From contig NZ_MDGL01000026.1 of the NCBI RefSeq assembly GCF_002742265.1, forward strand, positions 1 through 54,168: DNA of 54,168 bases. Direction: 5' to 3'. Positions 35,581 through 43,262 of the stretch are shown piece after piece; within the stretch, counting starts at the first letter, position 1; each line of letters begins with the position of its first letter. The notes below the pieces were generated by a model, which worked only from the letters and a program-made list of their open reading frames with translations, did no database searches and was not told the DNA's origin. A program made the position numbers and the translations under genes. This stretch comes from Maribacter sp. 4G9 (GTDB lineage: Bacteria > Bacteroidota > Bacteroidia > Flavobacteriales > Flavobacteriaceae).

Positions 35581-35731
35581 TAGGTGCCCAATTCGGTGTC
35601 ACCTACAATCTAACCAAAAAGGGACACCTAATATCATTTAAAATATTGTTATTCAGTATATTACAAAGATTATATTTTAATTTTTTTTTACTAATTTCAA
35701 GGAAAATAATGTTAAAATAGGTGTCCCTTTT
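35581..35731. promoter_or_regulatory. Four TAGGTG-type sites before the integrase, likely arm or operator sites
   Basis: TAGGTGCCCA (35581, forward), TAGGTGACAC (35596-35605, reverse), TAGGTGTCCC (35621-35630, reverse) and TAGGTGTCCC (35718-35727, forward). The last two are arms of a 14-bp perfect inverted repeat (35617-35630 and 35718-35731), and the right arm ends directly at the integrase ATG. Confidence 0.55.
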
Positions 35732-36961
35732 ATGTTATCTCTCTTATTCTACATCAAAAAGCATAAAACCGACAAAGTTGGCCGGGCAATGATCTATATC
35801 AGAATCACGGTAAATGGAAAGCGTTCGGAATTCAGCACAGGTCGCAAAATTTATCCCAACACTTGGGATGCCACCAATGGAAAGGTATTGGGGTTCTCTC
35901 AAGAAGTGCGTCAACTGAATTCGCAATTAATGAAAATACGTACCGACCTATTTCGGCATGCGGACAAATTAAAAGACAAAGGCCGACCGTTGACCGCAGT
36001 TTCCATTAAGAACTCTTACCTAGGTGTGGATAAACCCTCAAAAATGTTATTGGAAATCTTTCAAGAGCACAATGAAAGGGTTGAAAAATTAGTCGGGAAA
36101 GATTTTGCTCCTGGAACAGCAGAACGATACAAAACCGCAAAAAGTCATCTGGCCGAGTATTTACAGAATGAGCTCCGAAAGAGAGATATTCCTGTCTTAG
36201 ATGTGGATCATTCCTTTATTTCAGGTTTCGAATATTATCTAAAGACAAAAAGAAAGTGCAGCCATAACACGGCAATCAAATATGTGGTGAACTTTAAAAA
36301 GATCATAAGGATCGCTTATGCAAATGGTTGGATCAAAACAGACCCCTTTGCCAATTGGAAAGCCAGATTAAAAACTGTAGAACGGGAATTCCTGACTGAT
36401 GAAGAGCTCCAACGACTAATGGATCATCCTTTTACAAATGAACGGTTGGAGCATGTAAGGGATTGTTTTGTTTTCTGTTGTTTTACTGGATTGGCCTATG
36501 CAGATGTAAAAAAACTGACACATGATGATTTTGTAATAGGAATTGATGGAGATCTTTGGATAAATACCAAACGTACAAAGACAAAAACCAAAAGTAACAT
36601 TCCTGTTCTTCCCACTGCATTGATGATTCTCGAAAAATACGAGCATAGTCCCTTACTTGCAGATAAAAAGGTGCTACCAGTATTGACCAACCAAAAAATG
36701 AATGCATATTTAAAGGAGATAGCTGACCTTAGTGGAATCAATAAACACCTTACCACACATTTAGCCAGGCATACTTTCGCCACTACTGTAACACTATCCA
36801 ATGGTGTCTCCATTGAATCGGTAAGTAAAATGTTGGGGCATAAATCGCTTCGAACCACACAACATTATGCGAAAATATTGAACCGAAAAGTCAGTGAGGA
36901 TATGCAACTTTTAAAAAGGAAGTTAAGCTTCCAGGAAAAAGTTAAATCAAAAAATGCTTAA
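35732..36961 (+). CDS. Tyrosine recombinase / integrase
   Basis: 409 residues: N-terminal arm-binding domain (about 1-90), SAM-like core-binding domain (about 105-205) and catalytic domain. TTHLARHTFATT and LGHKSLRTTQHYAKI hold the H-x-x-R, second His and tyrosine nucleophile. At the place of the first catalytic Arg the text is FTGLAYADVKKL, with Ala in the Arg position, as in IntDOT-like Bacteroidota integrases that work without it. Its position just past tRNA-Ser and the flanking TAGGTG repeats imply that it integrates the element there. Confidence 0.92.
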   Translation: MLSLLFYIKKHKTDKVGRAMIYIRITVNGKRSEFSTGRKIYPNTWDATNGKVLGFSQEVRQLNSQLMKIRTDLFRHADKLKDKGRPLTAVSIKNSYLGVDKPSKMLLEIFQEHNERVEKLVGKDFAPGTAERYKTAKSHLAEYLQNELRKRDIPVLDVDHSFISGFEYYLKTKRKCSHNTAIKYVVNFKKIIRIAYANGWIKTDPFANWKARLKTVEREFLTDEELQRLMDHPFTNERLEHVRDCFVFCCFTGLAYADVKKLTHDDFVIGIDGDLWINTKRTKTKTKSNIPVLPTALMILEKYEHSPLLADKKVLPVLTNQKMNAYLKEIADLSGINKHLTTHLARHTFATTVTLSNGVSIESVSKMLGHKSLRTTQHYAKILNRKVSEDMQLLKRKLSFQEKVKSKNA

Positions 36962-37016
36962 AGTCTTCGCGGAATTGTCCCAAATCCTTACCCCAAATTC
37001 AGCGCATGGATCCTGG

Positions 37017-37062
37017 CCTATTTTTGTAGTGTTCGGGAAGATAAGCGTCAATCAAAAATAGG
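37017..37062. repeat. 10-bp inverted repeat between integrase and mob genes
   Basis: CCTATTTTTG (37017-37026) and CAAAAATAGG (37053-37062), with 26 nt between. The genes converge here, so it may be a terminator, though the loop is long. Confidence 0.45.
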
Positions 37063-37075
37063 ATAGGGCGCTGTC

Positions 37076-37531
37076 CTACTCTTTGATCTTTTCCTCACTC
37101 CATTTTAGGTAGAGTTCCTTTGCCTCTGGGCTCTCATAAAGGAATGTTCCAAATTGTTCCTTGGTACTATTCTGACCTTTTATGAATGCTGCCTCTTCTT
37201 TTTTGGCTGTCCTTGATACCTGATAGATTGAAAAACCAAGAACCAATAGGACATTGACCAACAACCCCCAAGTAAGTTTTATGGCCCAACTGGGTAAGAG
37301 AACGGACCGCTCTACTTTATGAAGAATCCTTTCCATCAGTCTTTGTTGTTCCTCAATGTTGTTTTTTTGCTTGTTGCCGTACTCCTTTAGAAGAGCATTT
37401 AATTCGCTGGTATCTGGCCTTAATGGAAGGTTTTTAAAATCCTCATGTACCTTTTCCAATCGGCAAATGCTCTTCTCAAATCCGTTGATCTCCTCGGTCA
37501 ACAGTTCCGCTATTTCATCCAGTTTTGCCAT
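37076..37531 (-). CDS. Small membrane protein of mobilizable elements (DUF6730-like)
   Basis: 151 residues. An amphipathic/coiled-coil N-terminal half (MAKLDEIAELLTEEINGFEKS and EQQRLMERILHKVERS) is followed by one membrane helix (WGLLVNVLLVLGFSIYQV, about 90-107) and a charged tail. I believe it matches the DUF6730 family seen next to relaxase genes in flavobacterial elements, but this is from memory. It lies 10 nt after the relaxase gene. A membrane anchor for the relaxosome is an inference. Confidence 0.6.
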   Translation of the reverse strand: MAKLDEIAELLTEEINGFEKSICRLEKVHEDFKNLPLRPDTSELNALLKEYGNKQKNNIEEQQRLMERILHKVERSVLLPSWAIKLTWGLLVNVLLVLGFSIYQVSRTAKKEEAAFIKGQNSTKEQFGTFLYESPEAKELYLKWSEEKIKE

Positions 37532-37541
37532 ATTGTTGTGT

Positions 37542-38411
37542 TTAGATTCCTATTCCAGTGTCCCTGACCACTTTTATGGCCAGTTTAATGGTTTTCTTTA
37601 TGATGGTCTGGGTCAGACTTGTCGGGACATTCACTGTCCTTCCCAAAAGTTCCATGCTCTTGTCCTTGGCTATACGTTGTGCCATGTTCCTTTCAAAGTT
37701 CATTTGACGTGCGATCCTGCCCATGGACATCGAACGGTGCACTTCGCTTCCCTTTAGGTTGTTTCCCTTGTACTCAAAACGGAAGCCCTGCAGTTGGTTC
37801 TGCCTGTTGATGCTGAGAATGACCTTCACGTTGTTCTGCTCCATCGATTTGATGTACCGGTCAAAGTCCCTTGGCCGGTCCCTGGCCATAACCTTTTCAT
37901 GGATCTTTTGTATTTCAGAGCGGAGCTCCTGCATCCTATACAGTTTTTCCTGCTGTACCTCCCTTACCGTGGTCAGGTCCATCTGTTTGGCCACCCGTTC
38001 CGCCATCTGTTGACTACGTTTTCCGATGAAGCTGTCATTGTAGGCCTTTCCATGAAAGTTTATCCGGTTGGCATACAGATGAACGTGCACATGTTCCTTG
38101 TCCCTGTGGACAAAGGCAACGGCCTGGTGCTGCTTGAGGTTCATTTCCTTGATAAACCGCTCGGTCATTTCCTTGAGCCGTTCCTTTTCCAGTTTCCTGC
38201 CGTCCTCGATGGTGGGACTGAGCACAAAGCTGAGCGTATTCTTCCTACAAAGCTCGTTCTGTTCTTGGATGATCCTGAACTCCTCGGTGATTTCCCTTGG
38301 GGTCTCCCCGGCCAAGTATTGGCTATGGACGATCTCGGCTTCCTTCTCCTCGTTCATTCCATAGCTTATGGAGGCTGCAGTGTGCGATATGGATTTTCCC
38401 ATGCCTATCAT
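37542..38411 (-). CDS. Relaxase / mobilization nuclease
   Basis: 289 residues. The HUH motif HVHVHLYANRINFHGK (about 109-124) is the metal-binding His triad of MobA/VirD2-type relaxases, and the early tyrosine in SISYGMNEEKEAEIV is the candidate nucleophile. The C-terminal half is helical and basic. It nicks oriT and stays bound to the transferred strand. The ATGA overlap with the MobC gene shows co-translation. It is short for a relaxase but usual for Bacteroidota mobilizable units. The oriT itself was not located. Confidence 0.88.
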   Translation of the reverse strand: MIGMGKSISHTAASISYGMNEEKEAEIVHSQYLAGETPREITEEFRIIQEQNELCRKNTLSFVLSPTIEDGRKLEKERLKEMTERFIKEMNLKQHQAVAFVHRDKEHVHVHLYANRINFHGKAYNDSFIGKRSQQMAERVAKQMDLTTVREVQQEKLYRMQELRSEIQKIHEKVMARDRPRDFDRYIKSMEQNNVKVILSINRQNQLQGFRFEYKGNNLKGSEVHRSMSMGRIARQMNFERNMAQRIAKDKSMELLGRTVNVPTSLTQTIIKKTIKLAIKVVRDTGIGI

Positions 38412-38704
38412 TTCTTGAAGCTTAAAAGGTGTTGTCGTATCTCTTTGGCCAGCTGGGCCGTTTCCTCTGCCAACTTTGGGTTCCGCTTTCGGAACATGTT
38501 GGTGATCAACTTGAAGTTCCGTTGGTATTTGACCAATAGTTTATAGGCCTCTATCTGTTCGTCCGTCATCCTTTCAATTATCCTATCATCGAATGCGGCT
38601 CGGCGGCAGTACTCACTGAGGGAAAGACCGCTCTTTCGGGCCTTGACCTTCAGCAGTTTCTTCTCGTAGACCGAGCATCGGAACTGGACGAACTCATTTT
38701 TCAT
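38408..38704 (-). CDS. MobC-like relaxosome protein
   Basis: About 98 residues. The opening VQFRCSVYEKKLLKVKARKSG and LSLSEYCRRAAFDD form a ribbon-helix-helix domain as in MobC/BfmC-like accessory proteins that open oriT for the relaxase. The C-terminal half is helical and basic. The ATG at 38704 is chosen over the upstream in-frame ATG. It overlaps the relaxase start by 4 nt. Confidence 0.8.
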   Translation of the reverse strand: MKNEFVQFRCSVYEKKLLKVKARKSGLSLSEYCRRAAFDDRIIERMTDEQIEAYKLLVKYQRNFKLITNMFRKRNPKLAEETAQLAKEIRQHLLSFKK

Positions 38705-38749
38705 TTTTATTTTATTCTTTGCGACCTTCGGGAGCCAAAGCAAGATTTG

Positions 38750-39655
38750 TCATGACAATGACACATCTTGAATTCGTTTCCGAACTTCATCTTCAGTGCT
38801 TTTTACCATCCATTCGTTCATATCCTTGAAACCCTCATAGAGGAAGGATATATCCCTACTGTTCGGGCACTTTTCCAATAAAAGTTCCGTCATCTCCATC
38901 CCTGTTCTATCCCTGTCAAGAAATAGCTCTACGTTTTCATATTCCCCTATTTCTGCAATCATCCGTTTAACAAAGGCCGTGGAGTTCAATACCAAAAGAT
39001 CATGGGTTTTATGAAGTTCTGGTCTAAGTTCCAACAGGGAGAGCATATCGAACATGCCTTCCGTAACGGCCAATTTCTTTGATCTGTTCCCGATCATCGT
39101 AACATCCTTTGGTGACGTGGACCCCTTCCCATATCTGTTTCGCAGTTCCCAACCTTCCGACCTGTTCCGGAGTCCTATTCCAAAGTACCGCCGTCCCTCA
39201 AATAGATAATGAACCTCTTTACAAATAGTCGATGCCGTTGCAATGGAAATTCTCCGTTCAAATAGATAGTTTAACAGCCCGCAATGACGGATAGTACGTG
39301 CATGGATAACCTTTAGTCCTTCATCTTTCCGGCTGCCGTTCGAGGGCCGCTGTTGAAAAGAAAAAAAGCTCTGGTCCTGTTCAAAAAACATTAATGCTTC
39401 CTTTACCGACGATTTGGTGATTTTACACACCAAATCGATAACATTGCCTCCGATTCCTTCCCCATGGTCGTACCATCTATTGAGTTTCTTGGACACCTTG
39501 AAAGAGGCTTGGGTCTCGGTCCGGAACGGGCTCAGGAACCAAGCTTCTTTTTCAGTCGACCTGGTCGGAAAGTGCCCGAGTTTTGCCAGCGCTTTTTCGA
39601 TGGGAAAAGCTCGGGCTCTTTCACATGTTAACTTGTTCGTTCTTTCTTTTTTCAT
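38750..39655 (-). CDS. Toprim/CHC2-like primase
   Basis: 301 residues. The N-terminal part (about 10-90) resembles the DnaG/CHC2 zinc domain of element primases (LSPFRTETQASFKVSKKLNR, then WYDHGEGIGGNVIDLV), although the zinc cysteines are mostly missing. The C-terminal Toprim domain has ENVELFLDRDRTGMEMTE with the D-x-D pair. It should make primers for replication of the transferred strand. It lies 46 nt upstream of the MobC gene and is probably in the same operon. Confidence 0.8.
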   Translation of the reverse strand: MKKERTNKLTCERARAFPIEKALAKLGHFPTRSTEKEAWFLSPFRTETQASFKVSKKLNRWYDHGEGIGGNVIDLVCKITKSSVKEALMFFEQDQSFFSFQQRPSNGSRKDEGLKVIHARTIRHCGLLNYLFERRISIATASTICKEVHYLFEGRRYFGIGLRNRSEGWELRNRYGKGSTSPKDVTMIGNRSKKLAVTEGMFDMLSLLELRPELHKTHDLLVLNSTAFVKRMIAEIGEYENVELFLDRDRTGMEMTELLLEKCPNSRDISFLYEGFKDMNEWMVKSTEDEVRKRIQDVSLS

Positions 39656-39735
39656 AAGCCGAATGGTTTTGGGTAAATTTTTGATATTTTGATGAAAAAC
39701 TATCGGAAAGCCAGTATTTGCAATGGTTTCCTTGG

Positions 39736-39840
39736 CATCGTTTTCTTCATCGATTCATCGTTTTCATATTTTTCTGTTTTTTTCTGTCATCGTTTTATTT
39801 TTTGATGAACAAATGATGATATAATGATGACGGCCTCGAC
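39736..39840. repeat. CATCG-rich direct repeats, possible replication or transfer origin
   Basis: CATCGTTTTC occurs at 39736-39745 and 39756-39765 (20 nt apart), CATCG at 39748, and CATCGTTTT at 39788-39796, followed by an AT-rich stretch with repeated GATGA (39801-39830). It lies between the two primase genes of the element (gap 39656-39862). Confidence 0.45.
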
Positions 39841-39862
39841 ACCGATAGCCATTGGGAACAGC

Positions 39863-41068
39863 TCAATCCGTCATCGGTTCATCGAAATTTTCAAGCAAAA
39901 AGGATTTTTCCACGGTAAAGTAGCGGCCCTTGGCGTCCAACAACTGCATGGAGGCGTCCTGCCAGATGACCGGTTTTTGATAGCTCAGGGAATTGTCCCT
40001 GTTCTCCAATTTCCAGTCCCTTTTCAACAGCCTTCTGAGTTGGGTCAGATCGGTCCTTATCCGTGTCCGGTTCAACAACTGCAATGCATCCAAGGGGCAA
40101 AGGTGTATTTCCTCGGTATCGAACTGTTCCATGGCCCCAAGAAGAATCGTGGCAAGTTCCTTTTCAACCCTGTTCCGATTGTTCTGCACCAACTTTCTTA
40201 ATGCGGCCGTTCTAATCTGTTTTGGGGTAAACCACATTCTAGTGGTATGCCCGGACGATAACCGCCGTTTTTGCAGATAATGCAGGAAGGCAGGTATTTC
40301 GGATACGAGTTGCTGGAGGAAATCCGTTTTCTCCTTTTTGAGCGTTGGTATCTTCAGTACCCAAAAACGGGTCTCGTTCCCGTCTATCTTGATAAAATTG
40401 TCCTCGTTGTTGCTACAAAGGACGAACTTGCCGAAGAACTCCACTTCCCGTTTGTCCTTTCCCTTGGCTTCCAGTTTGTTGATATTGGTCGTGCTCAGGT
40501 ACTTGATGCGCTCGGTAAGCTCTTCCTTGTTGAACAATACCTCGTCGATACAGATGAGCAGCTTGTTGGCCCAGTCCGCATTGAACTGGCTGCTGAAACT
40601 GTCATTGGTCAGGTAGGTCATATTGTTCTCGAAGATGGCCTTCAAACACTTTAAAAAAGTGCTCTTGCCCGTGGAACGTTCCTTGGAGACCAGGCAGAGA
40701 ATGGGCAGTACCTGTACCGGTTTTGTATAAAGTAATTGTAGGTAGTCCAGTCCCAGTTCAAACTGCTTCCCGAAAATATGTTCTACAAAATTTAACGAAT
40801 GTTGACAATCCCCATTTTTAGGGATGGCCGGTAACGGGGAATAGGTATTGTAGAACCCCTTATATTCCTGTTTGAAACCGATGTGGCTCGGGATACAGGT
40901 GAAGCCATCGTACTTGGGCACCTTGCCCAGGTAGTCCTTCCCGTGGTCCTGGCGGATGGTCTCGATGTTCCAATGGACCAAGATCTCGTTGAAATGTCCG
41001 GCGATGGTCGGTGCCTGTACCAATTTGTAGTACGAAGTGCCCACCCTTAAATAAGGAATTGATTTCAT
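39863..41068 (-). CDS. Primase-helicase (DUF5906-like, SF3-type P-loop ATPase)
   Basis: About 401 residues. Walker A is SKERSTGKSTFLKC (about 155-168), Walker B is LLICIDEVLF, and the sensor stretch is FVLCSNNEDNFIKID followed by ETRFWVLKIP. This is the DUF5906/VirE-type helicase of mobile elements, acting at a replication origin. The ATG at 41068 (MKSIPYLRVG) is chosen; the frame upstream to 41209 overlaps the HTH gene and does not look coding. It is downstream of the HTH gene by 74 nt. Confidence 0.8.
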   Translation of the reverse strand: MKSIPYLRVGTSYYKLVQAPTIAGHFNEILVHWNIETIRQDHGKDYLGKVPKYDGFTCIPSHIGFKQEYKGFYNTYSPLPAIPKNGDCQHSLNFVEHIFGKQFELGLDYLQLLYTKPVQVLPILCLVSKERSTGKSTFLKCLKAIFENNMTYLTNDSFSSQFNADWANKLLICIDEVLFNKEELTERIKYLSTTNINKLEAKGKDKREVEFFGKFVLCSNNEDNFIKIDGNETRFWVLKIPTLKKEKTDFLQQLVSEIPAFLHYLQKRRLSSGHTTRMWFTPKQIRTAALRKLVQNNRNRVEKELATILLGAMEQFDTEEIHLCPLDALQLLNRTRIRTDLTQLRRLLKRDWKLENRDNSLSYQKPVIWQDASMQLLDAKGRYFTVEKSFLLENFDEPMTD

Positions 41069-41142
41069 ATGATAAGGTTTTAGAGGCCAAAGGTGATTCC
41101 CGAGGCGTATGATAGATTGATAAAATCCAGGATCGGTATTAC

Positions 41143-41412
41143 CTAACGAAGAGGTTCCGCTATAGTTCCGGTTTCGGGAACGGGTCTGCGTTCGTTCTGG
41201 AGCAGCCAATCGACGATCTTCTTCCTTTCGAAAAAGATCAGTTTTCCGTTGGGCTTGGAGTGCGGGATATGCCCCGCTGCGGTAAGTTTGTACAGATAGC
41301 TTCTGGATATACCCGTATAGTCACAGGTTTCCTCAAAGGTCAGTACCTCTTTATTGGCCATCAACAGCCTTTCCAAACGGTCGAGCCGTTCGAGTATCAA
41401 AAAATTGTCCAT
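41143..41412 (-). CDS. Helix-turn-helix (MerR/excisionase-like) DNA-binding protein
   Basis: 89 residues. A short coiled N-terminus (ILERLDRLERLLMANKE) precedes LTFEETCDYTGISRSYLYKL and GHIPHSKPNGKLIFFERK, the HTH_17 pattern of excisionases and element regulators. The ATG at 41412 is preferred to the upstream in-frame ATG. It is the first gene of the mob/replication operon and probably controls excision or transfer. Confidence 0.82.
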   Translation of the reverse strand: MDNFLILERLDRLERLLMANKEVLTFEETCDYTGISRSYLYKLTAAGHIPHSKPNGKLIFFERKKIVDWLLQNERRPVPETGTIAEPLR

Positions 41413-41960
41413 TTTGTTTCTTTTTGGATTAAAAAATGAACAAAAGCGCTTTTGTTTTCTTATAGAGAATTCCTGGTATAAAGGTAAAGAGAAGGAGGTG
41501 TCCAAGTTAGGCCGATCAACTTATCTTATTCACAAATATTTGATATACAAGTACTTGTATCGAATCAGAATAAATGAAACCAAATAGTATAAGGTAAATA
41601 AAATCTGGTTTCAAAACGATTCAAATGGTACCGTTTGCGTTTTTCTAAAAACGAAGGGATTCTGGAGTTATCAACAAATGAGATTGAAAGATTAAGAAAA
41701 TAGGGGCTTAAAAAAGCAAACTTTCTTGTTTGAATGTTTCTAGTTTTAATGCCTTCAGCAGAAAGCTAAAAAAATTGGAAAAATACTTTCCTGAAAACAG
41801 TTAAATTAATGGGATTTAAAACCATTTTCTTTCAAAAGAATCTAGTTACAAGAGCTCTTTCAGTTAAATACTAAAAGAAAATTTGTCAAGCAATATTCTT
41901 TCTATTTAGCAAAATTTAATAACATGCAATAATAAAATATGTTGGGTAACAGAGGAAAAT
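41413..41960. other. AT-rich intergenic region, no gene seen
   Basis: 548 nt between the mobilizable element and the peptide cluster. It contains one perfect small hairpin CGTTTTT-CT-AAAAACG (41638-41653). There is no copy of the tRNA-Ser 3' end and no leader-peptide-like ORF. Confidence 0.45.
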
Positions 41961-43262
41961 TCAACCGTATTTAAAAAGCTCCTTGAAGCTAAAGAATATT
42001 CTCTCGGCAACACTTAAGTCTTCGGTAATAATCTCAGCATTTCCAAGCATCTCCTGATCAAAGCCAATGTCTATATCATAAGACGTTAAAGTACCTTTGG
42101 GCAATGAAATGTAAATCGCATAATTGCCGTGAGTATCAGGAGAAATTGAAATATTCTTAACCTTACCTAAAAGCATTCCGTACTGCTGATAAGGGAAGTT
42201 GTCTAATTTCACTAAAACTTTCTGCCCAATATTAACCTTCCCGGCATTCTGTGATGGAATTATCAACTGGCCGACCAAATTGATGTTTTCAATAGGTAGG
42301 GTGGAGAAAAGAACATCTCCATTCTTTACGAATTGGTTAACACCCCAATACTGTTGGAAACTAACAATGCCCCTTATTGACGATACCAACAAATAATTAT
42401 TTTCCCAATCTAGAATTGCTTTTTTCAAGAGATTATAAGATTGGGCTAAGTTTCTCGAAAGCCTCGTTCTATCTTCTTCCTTATTTATATAAGTAGTTTT
42501 TAATTGTCTATTAGCCGAAGAAATGGCCTCTCTCATTTGTGAAATAGAAATAGCCATGTCACTTATATTCTTCTGCATTTGGATGAACTCCAATTCTTTG
42601 GATTCGTATTCCTGTTGAGAAATCACACCTTTATCAAATAGCTCTTTATACCTTTTAAAATCCGTCAGTTTCAGTTCGAATTCCTGTTCTAAGAGTTTCT
42701 TTTGGGTAATCCGATCAACTAAGCGAATCTTGATTTCGCTCAACGATTCCGCATCTCCTCTCAGTTGGTTGTTATAAGGTTCAAGGTCTTTCATCAGAGT
42801 ATAGTCCACATAGCTTTTTTCAAAATTGCCGTAGGCATTTTCAATATCTCCCAAAATAAGATATCTACTATGTTGAATAGGAAATGAAAACTTGGCTAGA
42901 TCAAACCGTAGGGTATCCAATATTCTTTTAAGGTAAAAGACATCTTCATAATCGGCTGTGTTTTTTATGACAGCCATTGGTTGATTTATCTCAACCGTAT
43001 CTCTGTCTTTAACGAAAATTTTTTCGAGCTGACCATTATACCGAGCTATGATTCTCTCTGTTGGTTGCTCTGTTGTAATCAAAACTTTAGCTGTAACAAA
43101 ATCAGGATACCTGATAATAAATGACAATGCAATCAAGAGAACTGCAAATATAAAAATTAACGTAATCCCCCAACGGACTATCCACGCAGGAGGATTGGTC
43201 AAAATTTCTTGCACCTCTTCTGACCTTATGTTTAGGCTATTCGACTGTGTATTTTCAGGCAT
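41961..43262 (-). CDS. HlyD-family secretion adaptor of the peptide exporter
   Basis: 433 residues: one N-terminal membrane helix (ITLIFIFAVLLIALSFIIRY, about 33-52), a lipoyl half-domain (RIIARYNGQLEKIFVKDRDTV), a long coiled coil (about 150-280) and the second half-domain with a beta barrel. It bridges the C39 ABC exporter to an outer-membrane channel, and no TolC gene is in this cluster. Its start overlaps the exporter gene by 8 nt, so the two are translationally linked. Confidence 0.88.
   Translation of the reverse strand: MPENTQSNSLNIRSEEVQEILTNPPAWIVRWGITLIFIFAVLLIALSFIIRYPDFVTAKVLITTEQPTERIIARYNGQLEKIFVKDRDTVEINQPMAVIKNTADYEDVFYLKRILDTLRFDLAKFSFPIQHSRYLILGDIENAYGNFEKSYVDYTLMKDLEPYNNQLRGDAESLSEIKIRLVDRITQKKLLEQEFELKLTDFKRYKELFDKGVISQQEYESKELEFIQMQKNISDMAISISQMREAISSANRQLKTTYINKEEDRTRLSRNLAQSYNLLKKAILDWENNYLLVSSIRGIVSFQQYWGVNQFVKNGDVLFSTLPIENINLVGQLIIPSQNAGKVNIGQKVLVKLDNFPYQQYGMLLGKVKNISISPDTHGNYAIYISLPKGTLTSYDIDIGFDQEMLGNAEIITEDLSVAERIFFSFKELFKYG

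Larger units (their letters stand above)
35481..41412. mobile_element. Integrative mobilizable element at tRNA-Ser (minimum extent)
   Basis: Directly after the tRNA 3' end come an IntDOT-like integrase (+) and, on the minus strand, an HTH protein, a primase-helicase, a Toprim primase, MobC, a relaxase and a small membrane protein. This is a complete mobilizable set without conjugation genes. I found no second copy of the tRNA 3' end, so the right boundary is unknown and the peptide cluster further right could be cargo. Confidence 0.7.
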
